Below are positions 23,406 to 36,200 of a stretch of DNA of 64,000 bases, piece after piece; the stretch's first letter is position 1; every line of letters starts with the position of its first letter. This DNA is from Casuarius casuarius (lineage: Eukaryota; Chordata; Aves; Casuariiformes; Casuariidae). A program made the position numbers and the translations under genes. Location: the NCBI GenBank assembly GCA_003342895.1, contig PTFA01000038.1, positions 310,001 through 374,000 on the forward strand, written 5' to 3'. A model generated the notes under the pieces. The model saw only the letters and a list, made by a program, of their open reading frames with translations. It was not told the DNA's origin and made no database searches.

Positions 23406-26047
23406 AGGTTCGGTCTATGGAGAATGGCTTTTTTGTTTGCTCATTTGTTACGTCTTTTATTTAGAAAACTCTTTTCTTTCTTTCTTCCTTCCTTCCATCC
23501 TAGGTAGGTCCTGCTATGTTTGCCTTTCGGTGTTAATATGCACAGGAGGGAAGATTAGACCCACTGTGCAGTGGGTGCTGTGTGAGCTCTGTCCTGCCAG
23601 TTCCTGACTTATCTCCTGGGCAGATCCCATTGGGCTGTTGTGCAGGGGAGCTCAGTGCAGAGGGGCTAGTCCCACAGTATTTTCTGCCCCTTGGAGTTAG
23701 AAGGATCTAAGTTAGCACTGGTAACTGCTACTTTTGTTCTAAAAGCAGGCCCTTGTGTGCACCTGCTACTTAAACCAAATTGCATAAACTCAAAACAAAC
23801 TGACTTATAAGTTATGATGACAGCTTAATCAAGAGAACAAATGGCATCTTTTAAACCCTATCATTTAAGTCATCTGTAAGTAGGATTTGGATCTAATATT
23901 CTAGCATTCAAGGCTGAACAGCTCAGTAATTGCAACAGTACCCAGAACACAAGAAAGCACCAGGAGCAAAAGCCGAATTCAGAACAACAATGCCACAAGA
24001 AGCAATTGCCATTGCAGCTCAGCTGCTCCTAGGTGTTACGCCGTTCTGTAGCAACATAAGCTTTTCCCAAATGACTGTATTTAGCAGAGCTAAAATTGGG
24101 AAGACCAAACCAAAATAGCAATAGGAAGAAACACCACTCTCTTTAATTCAATCAAACCACTAAAAACCAATGGCTGAAGCAGAATAGCACGTATTTTATT
24201 AATTTGCCTGGTTGCTGTTCCGCTGCTCTGCCTTTTTAAAGCTGTCTTCTGAGTTGGTGTTTGAAAGAAAAGATTGCCAGTACAGATTTAACTATTTCAA
24301 TGCAAGAATGATGTAACCAACCTTGCTATAACAAGAGGATCTTTATTTTGTCTTACATTCCTACACACGTTTCTGGTGCTTACTTAGTTCACAGATCATT
24401 TTGTAACATGGCTGCTTCCCTCTTAGATCTGACATATTCTCCAAATACTATTACTCCAGTGGTCCAAAACTGAAAGTCATGTAAGATTCCTAGTGAGTCC
24501 TCTTTTGCAAGACATAAGCTAACTGAACTAAAAGAGGGAAAATGTTTCCTCCTGAGCTAAGTGTAGTATAGGTAGAGTTCAGTCCTGCTTTGCTGAAGCT
24601 CAAGACAGTTTTCCAGTTTCCTTTCAAGGAGATCAACTTTGCTGTGGTTTTGATCACATTGTGATCACTTTAATCACACTAGAGGTGTTATATTTGAAGA
24701 AGAAGCCTCCAGCTTGGGGCATAAATTCAAAAACAGCTTTCCACAGTATTTGTGGCTATATAGCAGTGAAAATGTTAATTCTTCTAGTTTCCTAGATGCT
24801 AAGAAAGGCCACGCAGACTGACTTTCTGAATGTCCTGTTGCATGTCCTCTCATCACAGCTATCTTAAGCCCAGCACCAAGGATAAAACTAGAATATTTTA
24901 GTCCCCAGGAGATTATTTGTGCAGCGTGTGACAACAGGAAAGATTTCAGTACAGACAGGTCTGAAGAGGATAGATTCTGTGACAGGCCTGGGTGATCCCA
25001 CCAGGTCAGTCGTCTTCTGATGATCAAACGTGGAGAATAACACACCAAAAGGGAAGCGATATCTTACAGGGAAGAGGAGTCAATGTTTCCAGTGTCAGGG
25101 GCACAGCAGAAAACAGTGTAGATTAAGGGTATGTAACAGAAGAGCATGAAGATGAGGAGGACATGGCAATTTTTTGATATTGAAGGATGACACAGATACA
25201 GCAACAAAGAAACAGAGAAGAGATGATCTAAGCACAGGAGTGGGGAGTGAGAACTTTAGCTGCAGCATTTGAAATGCTGTAATCAGTGAAACACAGGGAT
25301 ACACTGACTATCGTCTGTTCTCTTCTGCACCCCTGCACACAGAGACAAGACCGAATATATCAAGAGCATCCCTGATATGTGTACTCAACCACGAGGCAGC
25401 TCCCAGGCTGTCTGCAGCACCATTTATCGCTTGAAAGCTTTCTTCCGGGTATAAATCTTCATACGGACGTTTTCCTTCCATTTTTGAGTTCAGTGAATTT
25501 GCATCCCCCCTCAATATCTTAGCAAAGGGTTCAATATAGACAGGTGGGTTGGAAAAATGCCAAACACACAAACCCAAATATGCTAGAAACTGCAGAGTTC
25601 CACTCGGATTGAAATGTAATGATTTTGCTGCGCAGCCCCAAGAAGGAGCAGATGGTTCAGTAGTTTGCCTTGAGGCACCACATTGGCAAGAAGTACAAAT
25701 AAGCCTGAGGTGGGCACAAAAAAACAAACACAGGCTTAAATGTTTTCAGATCTTGTCATCATCTGAAACCAGGTAAATTCAATGTATTTTGGGGGTCCGT
25801 AATGAAAGTGGTATTTCAGCTGAGTCTCTAAGCAAACAAAGCTTAAGGCTGTCTGGCCATCTGTCTTATTGTCTGTCAGTCTTCCTTCCAATAATTTTTG
25901 AATACATTGGCTACACAAACCAAGTTTGGAAGAGAGTTTTGAAGTTTAAAAGAAATTTTCTTTCAAGTGTTGTGAAAATCAGCGCCTGGTTGAAGTGAGA
26001 AACCCAAATTCATAGTCTCACTAAGAAAAAAAGCAGCTGAGCAGCTG
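23406..26047. other. non-coding stretch; pyrimidine tract and a palindrome
   Basis: A pyrimidine tract of TTTC/TTCC units lies at 23471-23500. The block at about 23830-24240 is AT-rich and repeat-free and could be a conserved non-coding element. A perfect 17-base palindrome at 24651-24667 is listed separately. The minus-strand open frame of 139 codons at 25308-25727 has no recognisable family, and the flanks show no convincing splice context, so I do not call a gene. Confidence 0.5.
24651..24667. other. perfect 17-base palindrome
   Basis: TGATCACA, a single T, then TGTGATCA form an exact inverted repeat. A further partial copy of the motif (AATCACA) follows at 24672. It could be a binding site for a dimeric factor or chance. 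Confidence 0.85.
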
Positions 26048-26710
26048 TCATACTTTATTTTTGGTGGTTGTGGCTTTCCAGTTAGCATGTGTGTAATTCC
26101 AGATTAACCACAGTCCTTTCAGTCTTGTAGCTGGTGGGCAAGATTGGGGCAGAGAGAGAATAAAGCTGGCTTTATTGTGCTGGGACCCTGCAAGAGAAAC
26201 AGGCTGCGAATCTGTAGGAACCTGGGCTTCACAGATTTCACTTCTTGCTTCTCCTTTGCAGAGCACATGCCTGTCAGAGAGGCTGAAGCATTTGGCTTCA
26301 GGAGGAACAAATCTGCTCCTAAAAGCAAGAAGAACAGTGTGGCAAAGTTTGGAAATAACTCTGCTGATTTCAGGAGGCAGAAGCAGCTCCTTCGCACCCT
26401 GCAATTGCTCGTGTTTCTGAGAAGACAGTGGGCAGAGGTTTGGCAGGCTCCGCTGACAGTGATGTATGGATGCTTTGAACACTGTGACATACATGTCCTT
26501 GGGCAAGTAATGCACAGCACCAGTGCTAGGGGGGAAAGGCCTATGCAGTTTGCCAGGTTGAAGGTCAAGTCTGATATTTTGTTGAAAATAATCCATTCTC
26601 CACTCATTTTAGTGGAGGGCTTATCAGCATTGTGTTATTTCAGTTCTGTTCTTTCAGCCTGTGGAAATGGTGCTTCCAGCCTCCACTTACAGCTTTTAAG
26701 CATGAATTAA
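26048..26710. other. stretch with low stop-codon density in four frames, not called as a gene
   Basis: Open frames overlap on both strands: 188 codons plus (26144-26710), 81 codons plus (26175-26420), 182 codons minus (26048-26596) and 162 codons minus (26119-26607). None of the translations has a recognisable domain, repeat or transmembrane segment. Being open in four frames at once argues for a local dip in stop triplets, not for selection on one frame. A lineage-specific retrogene cannot be excluded by eye. Confidence 0.4.
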
Positions 26711-28041
26711 AAACTTGACAGGTTGTCAAGCTGACTTGTATCAGCACTTCCTTCTGCATTGCCAGAATGAGGTAAAAGGAGGAATAAAGGATCGTTAGCG
26801 GGGTGAAGGGATGCTGTGCCGCATGAGGAAATCATTTGCTGCCAATGCACAGCATGAGAAATGGAAACATTAAAAGTAAAGGACATTTTTGGGGACGATG
26901 TCTTAAAAAGAAAGAGGTCTATGTCTAACTCATTGACTAGTGTGCCTTAATTCAACTGAACATCCCAAGAGACAAAATGCACTTTTGGAATATTTTCTAA
27001 CAGTCTAAGGGTCTAACAGTCCATCCTCACGGATGGAGCAGGGTAATGAAGTTATGTTTGCACTCCTGGATTGTGTCAGAGACCAAAAAGTACTCTGCAA
27101 ATGTTTCTCTGCCCAGAAAGCCACCTCCCTGAGTGACCTAGGAGCTGCAGCACTGCTTGGATTATACATGATGGTAGTGTCACTGTAGCTGGAGTAGTCT
27201 AAGGTAAGTAAGTGAGTCTTTTGCGGAGAGAAATTATCTTTCAGTGGACTGACAGCGTTGGGGAAAATGGACAGGGTTTCAGGATCAGAGTCTATTCACT
27301 GAAGTCTGACAAGAAGCAGACAGTCCATGTGGTCTGGCTGGAAGATGGTTTCATGTTAAGCACCATGAAAGCAGCTCTCAGGAGGAGAGAAAACAATCAA
27401 GACTTCAAAGAATTGTTTTAAGGGGGGAGCTAGGGAAAAGCTAACTAGGAAGAACACTTAAATCAATAATGAAAGGCAGTCCTGCAACGCCAGTAAAATC
27501 TAGATGAGAAACTCTGGCTGAAAGAGAGGGAAAGGGGAGATTTTTGAACGCACATACTGCAGCATTTCTGAAACAGAGCTGAGTGGTCCAGCGTAATCCT
27601 CCAAGATGAGACAAGACTCTAAAAAAAGAGCTCCAGGTAGATGGAAGTCCTGGACAGGAGGATCTTGACCTGCTGGCACCTGTTAGAGAGAGGGACCTGA
27701 GGGGAAAAGCCCAAAATGTACTCACTTTGTGGTTATTTTTTATCGTATTTGGGATGTGTTCCTTCATAAAAAGCAGCTAAGTCTCGTAATAAAGGTGTAG
27801 TAAAGTAAATTGCAAAAGTCTGGAGGACTGAATGTGCAGAAGTGTGCCCAGGCTAGTGTAAGGCGGTGGTTTGCTGCCTTAGGGTAAACAGGGCTCAGAA
27901 AGCAGGGAGAGGCCCCTCCATAGGGTCATCGGTGCCTAGCATGGACTTTGTCATGTCTGCATGTGGCCTCTTCAGTGCAGAAGTCAGGAAAAAGTGGATG
28001 AGCCAGTGGAGTGCTGTGTCGGTGTTGGCTGTGGCTAAACA

Positions 28042-28061
28042 GCTGTTGAGCTGTTGAGCTG
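28042..28061. repeat. 10-base tandem duplication
   Basis: GCTGTTGAGC is repeated directly twice. It is short and most likely produced by slippage. Confidence 0.7.
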
Positions 28062-30278
28062 CCTCATGCTTTTTAGTCATCTGTGTCCTCACTGAAGCTG
28101 TCGTGTCCAGCAGGATCAATTGGATCAGAGCTGGGGACTTGGCAACTGCAAATGCTGAGTTACTGCAGGAGGAGGGCAGCAGCAGTGGGCTGGGCATTGC
28201 CTCACCTGGAAGTGAGAGGAGGACTTGTGCCATGGTACTCCAGCAAATGGTTGGTGGTTATCACATATTTACCTGCTTGTCTTCCTGTTGGTCTTTTCTT
28301 CCCTTAATAAAGCATTGCTTTGTTCAACCATTTGGTTTACTATTTGCATGTAGGGACCATAGCTCAAATAGCATCCAGATGGTTCAGTGTGGGACCTCAA
28401 AATGGTATTTATAAGTGACACTAAGGCTTGAAATCAGGCCCTTATGCTGTCCACCTAGGTCTGCCTGAGTAGTGTTTTACATTAATCAAGCATCAGGGGG
28501 CTATTAAGAGTAAAAACTTGTCTGTTGGGTAAGAAATATGGTGGTCCTCACTTGGATATTATTTTCTTAGTATTTTAGGCAAACAGCAGTGAAATCTCTT
28601 TGTATTTGTAGAGGTAAAGAGGGATTTATCTGCAGTGTGTTCTTTCTATCTCAATCTCTTTTGTCAAGGTTTTTCATTTTTATGCTGTGGAGGTTGGTGT
28701 GTTTGATGCTTGCTCGGAGCCTCATACCCTTCATTTTGACCTTGTGCTCTTACAAATTGAGTCCATTGGCAGCACAAGAAATTCAGAGTCAGCATTAAGC
28801 TGGGACTGTGGAAACATTTATTTCATTCTCAAGTAAAAACTGTGAACCGTATATACAGATGCGGCTGGCGGTAAATTAGTGAGATATCTAGATTTGTTCA
28901 CCCAGAACAGCATAAATCTGCTGCTTTCCCACCAAGCCCCAGCTTAGCTGCTGCCATACTCTCCTTCTCACCAGTGTTCCCAACCACCATCACTCCTACA
29001 AGTAAAGCTCAGCTCTCAGCTGAACTGAAAAGGCTCTCAGTATTCCTACACAACCTACTCAAGGCTGATCGGAAAGTTTGCTGGCAAAATAACCTGACTT
29101 TTGGACAGCTGTTAAAAAAGCATGGATTCACTTTCCTCACCCAGATGTAACTGGGGCAGTGACGAGTGACACCGCTGGGCTGAGGCTCAGCTCCATAGTG
29201 TGCCAGTCCCTGAGTCTGCTCTGCTTTTCCCAAGCGTTACGTGGCTGATATAAATGAGATCTCACACAGTCCCTGAGTGCATTCTTACCTCTATTTCTAC
29301 TAAACACTTCTCCTTCCAAGGCAAGCCCAAAGCTTGCCCCTAGTGCTCCTGTTGTTCTTGGTGTAGGAAAAGATCTGCTGTCCGCTCATACATTGAGCTG
29401 GAAATAAAGTTTTCATTGCCTGAGGAAGCCTTCTCCAAGAGCCAGCGCATAAACCTGCTGAAGGTGCCTAGGTTCCCACCTGGAGTCTGTCCTGGTCCCA
29501 GATTAGTCCTAGACACAAGCAGCTCTGCAGACACCAGCCCTGGGCTCTGCTCTTCCCTCTGGCTGGTAGTCTGCAGTCAGCTGTATGATTTTCCAAGAGA
29601 GTCATTATACTGCCTATAAGAGTCTCTTAGCAAAAAGATCTTTTTATTTTTAGTTTGGATTGTTTCTAACTTTTATGGTTCTTTGTAAGAAAGTGCTTCA
29701 AATCAGTAAATATAGTGGATATCCTTTAAATGAAGCATTTCACTATTTATCTGCTTCTGGAGGTTCCGGTCCATTACAAAAAGGGCAATTTAAATAGGCA
29801 TTATTAGCTCACAGAGGAATCTGCTGTGTAAGGTTTCTCTTAATATACTTTCAAAGAAAAAAAAAAATTTAATATATTCTTCTCAAAGGCTGTGTTCAGC
29901 ACAGTGGAAAATAGGTCTGGGCAAATGCAAGGTATGAATAGCACCAAAGAGAGATCTTTATTCAGGGAAAGAAGCTAACATGGGAATCTATTTGCTAATA
30001 AACAAGTAATCTTATCAAATACGGGGCCAGGTAAAGGGAGAAATCCAGCAAATTTAAAGAAACATTGAAATCCTCTTTAGAACTGTTCCACTTACCTATT
30101 ACGTGGTTTGGACAGTGATCGGTTGTACTAAGAACGTGAAACATTGATATGGCCAGATTAGAAAACATCATTGATTTAGAGAGTTCAGAAGCCAGGAACT
30201 GGAGGTCCGGTGAAAAGTTCTGCTTATGAGTATCTAGCTAACCATTTGGTTAACTTGGTAACTTGAGCCTCAAACCTT

Positions 30279-30340
30279 GCAGGTACTTAGATAGAGCTCC
30301 TAACTAGGAATTAAGCCCCTGAATCCTATTGGGATTTTTG
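30279..30340. repeat. old amniote repeat fragment
   Basis: The sequence holds AGGTACTTAGATAGAGCTCC, then TAACTAGGAATTAAGCCCC, then CCTATTGGGATTTTTGG. This resembles the block order 'aggtatttaggcacctaact...cattgggattt' of the same old palindromic repeat suspected at 9948 and 18798. It is diverged and the assignment is tentative. Confidence 0.3.
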
Positions 30341-33300
30341 GTCCAAGACAGACTTGAGGTGGAAAATAGGAATTGTCCCTAGCTGTGTTTCACAGTTTGA
30401 AAATTAATGTGTTCATAGATATATAGCCAGACAGCAGTAGAGTTAAAAAATATGATGTCAATGTAACATTCACAGAGAATGAATAATTTGTCCGAGTCTA
30501 CGGATTATGTCTATGGAAGAAACATAGATTGAACTGAGAGTGATGGCAGCACTTTAACTGAATAGCTGTCTCCATTCTATACTGCTTTCTCCCCAAAAAG
30601 CTTTCTAAGCTGGTTTGCTTCACCAGCTTTCAGGAATACCAAACCTTAGCTCCCACTAAAGCTATCTTTCATTTTGATATACTTGTTATTCATAATTATG
30701 CAACATTTATATTAAGAACAAGAATTTTTGCAAGCAAGCCGTTTGCCACATGCATAATGAGGCTTGTGGTATTGCTTCTGTTTCCTAAAAGGAATATGAG
30801 GAAATGGACAGTTGCTAGGTACCACAGATGTTGGGCAAGTCTTATTTTATGGTGTTTTTTGGACATCCTCCCTTCCTAGTGTCATGTGAGTGTGTGAGTT
30901 CTCCATTCCTACCAGGGAAAAAGAGATGCAGCTTGTAAGGATGTGAATAAAGAGCTGGGTTCATAAAATGGATTAAGAGGCAAATTGCTTATTTTTCCTG
31001 AAAATGTTCCCTTATAAAGATTTTTCTGTGCTTTCTCATTCATATGTATTTCTTCATACTAGAATTTCATTCTCAGTGAGAGTTGCCAGCATTTGGGGAT
31101 TGCATGTAACATTTCATAAATCTTTAAATGTCCAAGAATGACAACAGCACACATGGGTATATGTGTTCGTACATGTACACATTATTCATGGTACTGGCTG
31201 GATAGAAAGCTTTAATTTTCATTCCCAGTAATTCTTAGCTAAGACAGTCTCACTGACATAAAATCACTACAGAAAACAGGATAAAACTTACACAAGAAAT
31301 GAGAAATGTTTAATTATGAAAGTGTAAATGTATTCAACTTTAACTTTGTGAGCCAATATGTCTTAAATTCTTTTCCCTGTTTCATTTTATTGCCGCCACA
31401 GTAAAAGTGGTAGGTACTGCTGAATTTAAAGTTTTTAAAGTGTTATAGGAAAGAAATCCTGAAGGTTTCAATACAATCCTTGTTTTGGACTGTCCTAAGC
31501 CAGCAGGTTAAACTAGGTATCATTTATTCACACTTTGCCTTAGCTGGGAAAAAAAGAATGTCTTTTTTTGATAGCCGGAAAACAATGGACTTGCATTAAA
31601 TGGTACTTTGACTCGACTCTCCAGGACAGTCACTTTTTCTCCATCCCATAGATTGGGATGGGGTGCAGGTAGATAAACGGTTTTACCTAACAGTAGAATA
31701 CCAATTTCAATTAGACCCAAAATTTCCCATCCATTCCTACTCCAGAAGTGGCCTTGGCTGAAGCAAGGCCTTAGGTAGGATCCTACACAGTTCTTTAAAA
31801 AGTCAAAACCACCTGTATCTTCTATATCACATGAAGATAGAGCAGTTTTCTACTTTGGCTGATGGTAAGGCCATCTTAACTTTAGACTTCATGATAAAGC
31901 AGACCTACAACCAAGACTATTTCTCTTTTCCATTGCAGAAAACCATACTCTTCTCCTGCCAGAGGGAAGCAGAGACCAGATAAAAGTATCTTAATATTGC
32001 TGGACTCCAAATTTCGGTTGCAATCTGAGGAAGTCACCCTGCAGGTTACCAATTTCACAGTATAAGCAGTCCAGATGTTCAGAAGTTGGTGAGCAGGGTT
32101 TTAACCCAGACTAACAAACCATCACCAGCTGACGAATCTGGTCCCATGGGTAGTTTTCAGCCTCCTCCTCTTAAATCCCATCCTTCCTGCCCTCCCAGCT
32201 CAGTAGGCTCTAATTTCTTTCCAGACCCTTTCTCACCTGCGTCCAGCTCACTTGCCAGCTCTGCAACTACCCAAAGAATCATTGGCTTGAATCAAGTTAA
32301 ATTGGAAGAGACCAGCTTACCATGACAGATAAGCTAACTGCTTGACATGTGCTGGGATGAAGCTGGACTGCTAGCTCTTACTAAATCCCTTTTGGTGGAA
32401 GCTGGGATGACCCACAGGACCCCATGTAGTCATGTTTGTGCCAGTGGCCTGTTCTGCCCACGCCGCCTCATTTCCACTCTCGCATCACTCCAGATATTAC
32501 TATCGACTCCACGTCAGTGATGCTATTTGAAACCCTGAGTAACACGCCAGTGACTCAGGTGAAACGGTTCCTTCAAAAGGCTTATTTTGGCCCTCGTCAT
32601 ATTGCTCTTTGGCTTCATTTTACTACTGCAATTGTGTTAGAACGTGATGAACTCCACGTGAGAATCTCCCTGTTACTTTAATAGGTCATAACAAGGCCAC
32701 CTGCCAGGCACTTCACTCTACTTCTTAGAACATACTTAAAATGTACAAAAATGCCCTTGTCTGTATTTCCACAGATAAGTTGTGCAGTTCAAAGAGACTA
32801 AAGCCCATTTCCACCAGTATATATTTTCCTAGATGCTTTTTGAGGCTTTTACTGCTTTATCTGGGGCTTGTCTGCAAAGCATATCTTCATTTTATCTGTT
32901 CCAAGACTATGGCCTCCCTGCAAGCAGACATGGTTTCAGCCTGGCTAGCATTTTTATATGTGGGATGCAGGTTTTAAACTTAGCTGTCACCTCTGCTTGC
33001 ACCCAAAAGGGGGTGGGCAACAGCCCCACGTTCAGGGGAGGAAGTGGGAGGGATGTCTGGACCACATAGCATCAACATCTCTGTGCTGGCTGGTTCCCCA
33101 ACAGCGCCCTGCAACTCGCACTCTTAGCCAAGTCAAACACTTGACAGTGCCTCTATTCCACTGTGGAAATAAATATGCACTTCTCTGTAGAGAAGAGTTG
33201 ATATCAGGTTAATTTAATTAACTTTAGCTAGTCTCCACATTGCTGCTGCTGAGGAGGTTACCTTTCAGGCTAGTGAGGGTAAGGGCATACAGCATTAACA

Positions 33301-34329
33301 GCTTCAGCAGTTCACATATAGCTTTATATCTCTCTTGACCCATTCAGCTCACTGGCCAGTTCCCTAAAGAATGAGTTTTGATTACCGCACTGTCTTCAAA
33401 GAGAGGTGCAAGCACTCCAAGACTCCTGGACTCTCCAAGACTCTGTCATCTCCTAAAGGCCCATGGAAAAAGCAGGTGCTTTGTCAGCTCTAAAGTCAAA
33501 ACAGACAGTTGTGTCTGCCCTGCACTGTTCTCTGATGACACAGACAAGTCCCTTCTTCTTCTCTCTCGGTATGGAAATCTTTAGAAGTTTAGTTTAGAAT
33601 TGGCTCCATCTTACACGAAAAATGGGGGTATGTGGTGTTTTTTAAGGTAAATGCATAAACCTTTCATGTATGGTTTGAACAGCCCCTGGGTGCTTTCGGT
33701 GAGTCAGACCCCACACTGGGCAGCGTGAGACAGATGGCTGAAGGTGTTGGAACAGAGTAGAAAAGAAGTGAGATTGAATAAAGTAGAAAACAAAGTGAGA
33801 TTCACATTTGTCCTGAAAAATGATCTGTGCAGATGTTGCTGAGAACAATATCATTTTTTAAAACACATTTCCCAACTAAAAAAGACCCTCACAAAAAGAC
33901 TTCAGACAGCACTATTAATTACCCTATAGTTATGAACTTCCTTTTTATTTCAGGATTAAGCTCGTCTGTTTTCACTTGCTGGCATCAGGAGATCTGTATA
34001 CATTTATTAGTGACGCTATAAAAGGCTTTTCATTGTCAGATGTCTTCTTCAGAGTAAGTCTTTCTGTGTAGTCAACTTTCTGATAAGCTGAATGGACAGA
34101 CATCATTAATCCATGCATCCCACTGTCTTCTCAAGTGCCTAGACTTAAGATGGCCACTCTTTTCTCTATGGAAAGATTTTCAGTGAAAGCAGGAATGGAC
34201 TCAGATCTCACTGTATACTTAAAATTGCCTATGTATTGTTCAGCCATCAGTAATTCATCTGGTTTTACAGACATGGCAGCAATTACTGTATTAGCTGCTT
34301 CTGAACAAATCACTGATATTAATTAGGAA

Positions 34330-35559
34330 AATCTCCATGGGCAATCGTCTAATTCAGACACCATTTTTATTTTTCTTATGTGCCTTTATGAAAACACTGA
34401 AGCAGCCTTTTTTGATTGCCTACATCAGCATTCATTAACGTATTTCAGAAAGGAACTGAAATATCTTTTGACTTTCCACAATTGTTCTCATCAATAACAA
34501 TGGAAGATACTGCTTGGATTCACCACTGTGAGCCATAGCTCATCACTGTGAGCCATAGAAACACCACTCTGTTGTACGTAAGAATGCGAAGGAGCAGATG
34601 AAATTATGATATTTTGAAATGGTTCTATAGGGAGCTCTGAAATGATAGCAACCTCTGCTGCTGCCAGTCATTGTCGATGCTTATTGTTGAATGTATAAAG
34701 GGTGCCATAATTATTCATTGCTCAGCAGGCTGAAGATGACAGCTACTAAGAAGTATTAAAACCTTGTATAAAGAAGTGCATAAGAAATCATTTTTCAGGG
34801 GGTAGGTTTATTCTGGAGATAGATTGCAATTATATGGGGCTCTGGAAAATAAAACGTGGGAGCAAAAAGGTCTGCTCAGCCTTTCTACGCAGAGAAGCAA
34901 CAAAATCTTGCTTGCAAATTGACATTTATCAATGAATGCTGAACATTAACATAGATTGGCTTTATTTTTCCTTTTGCTTATGCCAAACCATTGGCTTCAG
35001 TGAAATCTCAGCTAATTTATGTCTGTATAAACACATTTTTTGTTTTTTGGTTTTTTTTGTTACCCACTATACAAACTATAATTATTACAAACATCAGGAA
35101 AAAGACACATGGTTTTAGGTCTTTTAAATATATCAGTAAATTTACTGGAAAATAACTTTAGAGAGACCAAAGCTGTGACTGGATCTTGGTCAAATTTGGC
35201 AAATATCTTTGGCTTGAAAATAATGTGGAAGAACATGAGTATCAAAGTGCATCACTCAGATTTGCAAAGCAAAACATTTTGCTATTTCATTTTGAGAACT
35301 GCATTTTGAGTTGAAAATTGACCATAAAAATGCTACTTAATCCCCTCAAATTCATGGAACATTTAATGTCAGTTCAAATAAAGTGATTCAAAATGAGCTC
35401 AAATGATGCTTTCTTCCTGTCCATTTCCCTTTCAGTTCAGCTGAGTGTGGGGGGAGGGGGAAAATCTCATCTTTTTGCACCCAGCCCCTGAGCTGACGCA
35501 TCCTTGCTCCCGTGAGGGATCCCATCCTTTATGGCTGCTTTAAGCTTGTCCACAGTCTC
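34330..35559. other. AT-rich non-coding block with a 20-base tandem duplication
   Basis: Dense A/T sequence with few open frames and no transposon signature. It contains a 20-base-period duplication (34521-34558, listed separately) and several homeodomain-like ATTA cores. It may belong to a larger conserved non-coding domain with the next block. Confidence 0.4.
34521..34558. repeat. 20-base-period tandem duplication
   Basis: CACCACTGTGAGCCATAG (34521-34538) is repeated at 34541-34558 as CATCACTGTGAGCCATAG, with one mismatch and a 2-base spacer. It is probably a recent local duplication. Confidence 0.85.
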
Positions 35560-36200
35560 AGTGCGCTGCCTGAATCTTAAGCTTAGAAAGTGTAGGTCTT
35601 TAAAGAGTTATTGTTAGCACTGCTCGGGTCTCATTGCCAATTAGACGCTACTGGATATCTGATTTCTTTTTAGTGAGCCAAGCGAAGACTAAGATTCAGA
35701 TAACTTAAGCATTAAGTGCTGTTGATTGGCATTCAGTGCCTTGGGGGACATGATACGACAACAAAGCAAACAGCTTGTTCGTCAGTAAATAAGAACGAAT
35801 ACAGATGGTTTTCTTAGAGCTGAAGTTCATTTCACTTTGAACATTTAGTGATTGATTCTATTAAAACATTTTTCTGGAAGTGCACTTTATTGAGTTATTG
35901 GCTGGCATTTTGATCTCCCTCACCAGGGCAAGTGAAATTCAACACATTAACACGTACTGAAACCTTTCCATTTGCATTCAGCTGTATATGACAAAGGTCA
36001 AAATGCAATTGCTGTAGTTTTTCCATGCTGGTATTACATTGTTTAAATAATGTCATAATATTATTTGTACATAGTTTGCTGTTTATGGGCCCTTTGTGCT
36101 GAAGCTGTGATTTTTTTATTTCCTGCTATGCTTGATCTTTATTATAACACTTCGATATTGGTAATCAGCTTGTATTTTTAAAAAGAAAACACATGTATCT
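35560..36200. promoter_or_regulatory. candidate developmental enhancer / conserved non-coding element
   Basis: This repeat-free block is the most enhancer-like in the window. It holds a PBX/HOX-type TGATTGATT (35849-35857), a perfect-consensus-like POU octamer ATTTGCAT (35970-35977), an E-box CAGCTG only one base further on (35979-35984), and ACAAAGGTCA (35991-36000), which fits a nuclear-receptor or TCF-like site. All of the last three fall within about 30 bases. Motif identity is seen in the sequence; activity and conservation are inference. The gene it might control is not in the window. Confidence 0.35.

Larger units (their letters stand above)
26711..34329. other. long non-coding stretch with no clear features
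   Basis: No gene is supported. The only structures seen are a 10-base tandem repeat (GCTGTTGAGC units, 28042-28061), a poly-A of about 10 near 29861, and an old repeat fragment at 30279-30340. From 29.6 to 31.5 kb the DNA is especially AT-rich and nearly free of open frames over 60 codons. A possible reverse-strand CR1 tail near 32272-32313 is too weak to call. Confidence 0.55.

Noticed and set aside
25308..25727. 139-codon minus-strand open frame with a fairly protein-like C-terminal half
   Set aside because: I could not match it to any family. Composition alone does not support a gene, and a homology search would be needed.
32272..32313. Possible reverse-strand CR1 3' end (AGAATCATTGG ... 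TTGGAAGAGACC)
   Set aside because: Only about 40 bases resemble the CR1 end and the expected continuation is missing. It is too weak to annotate.
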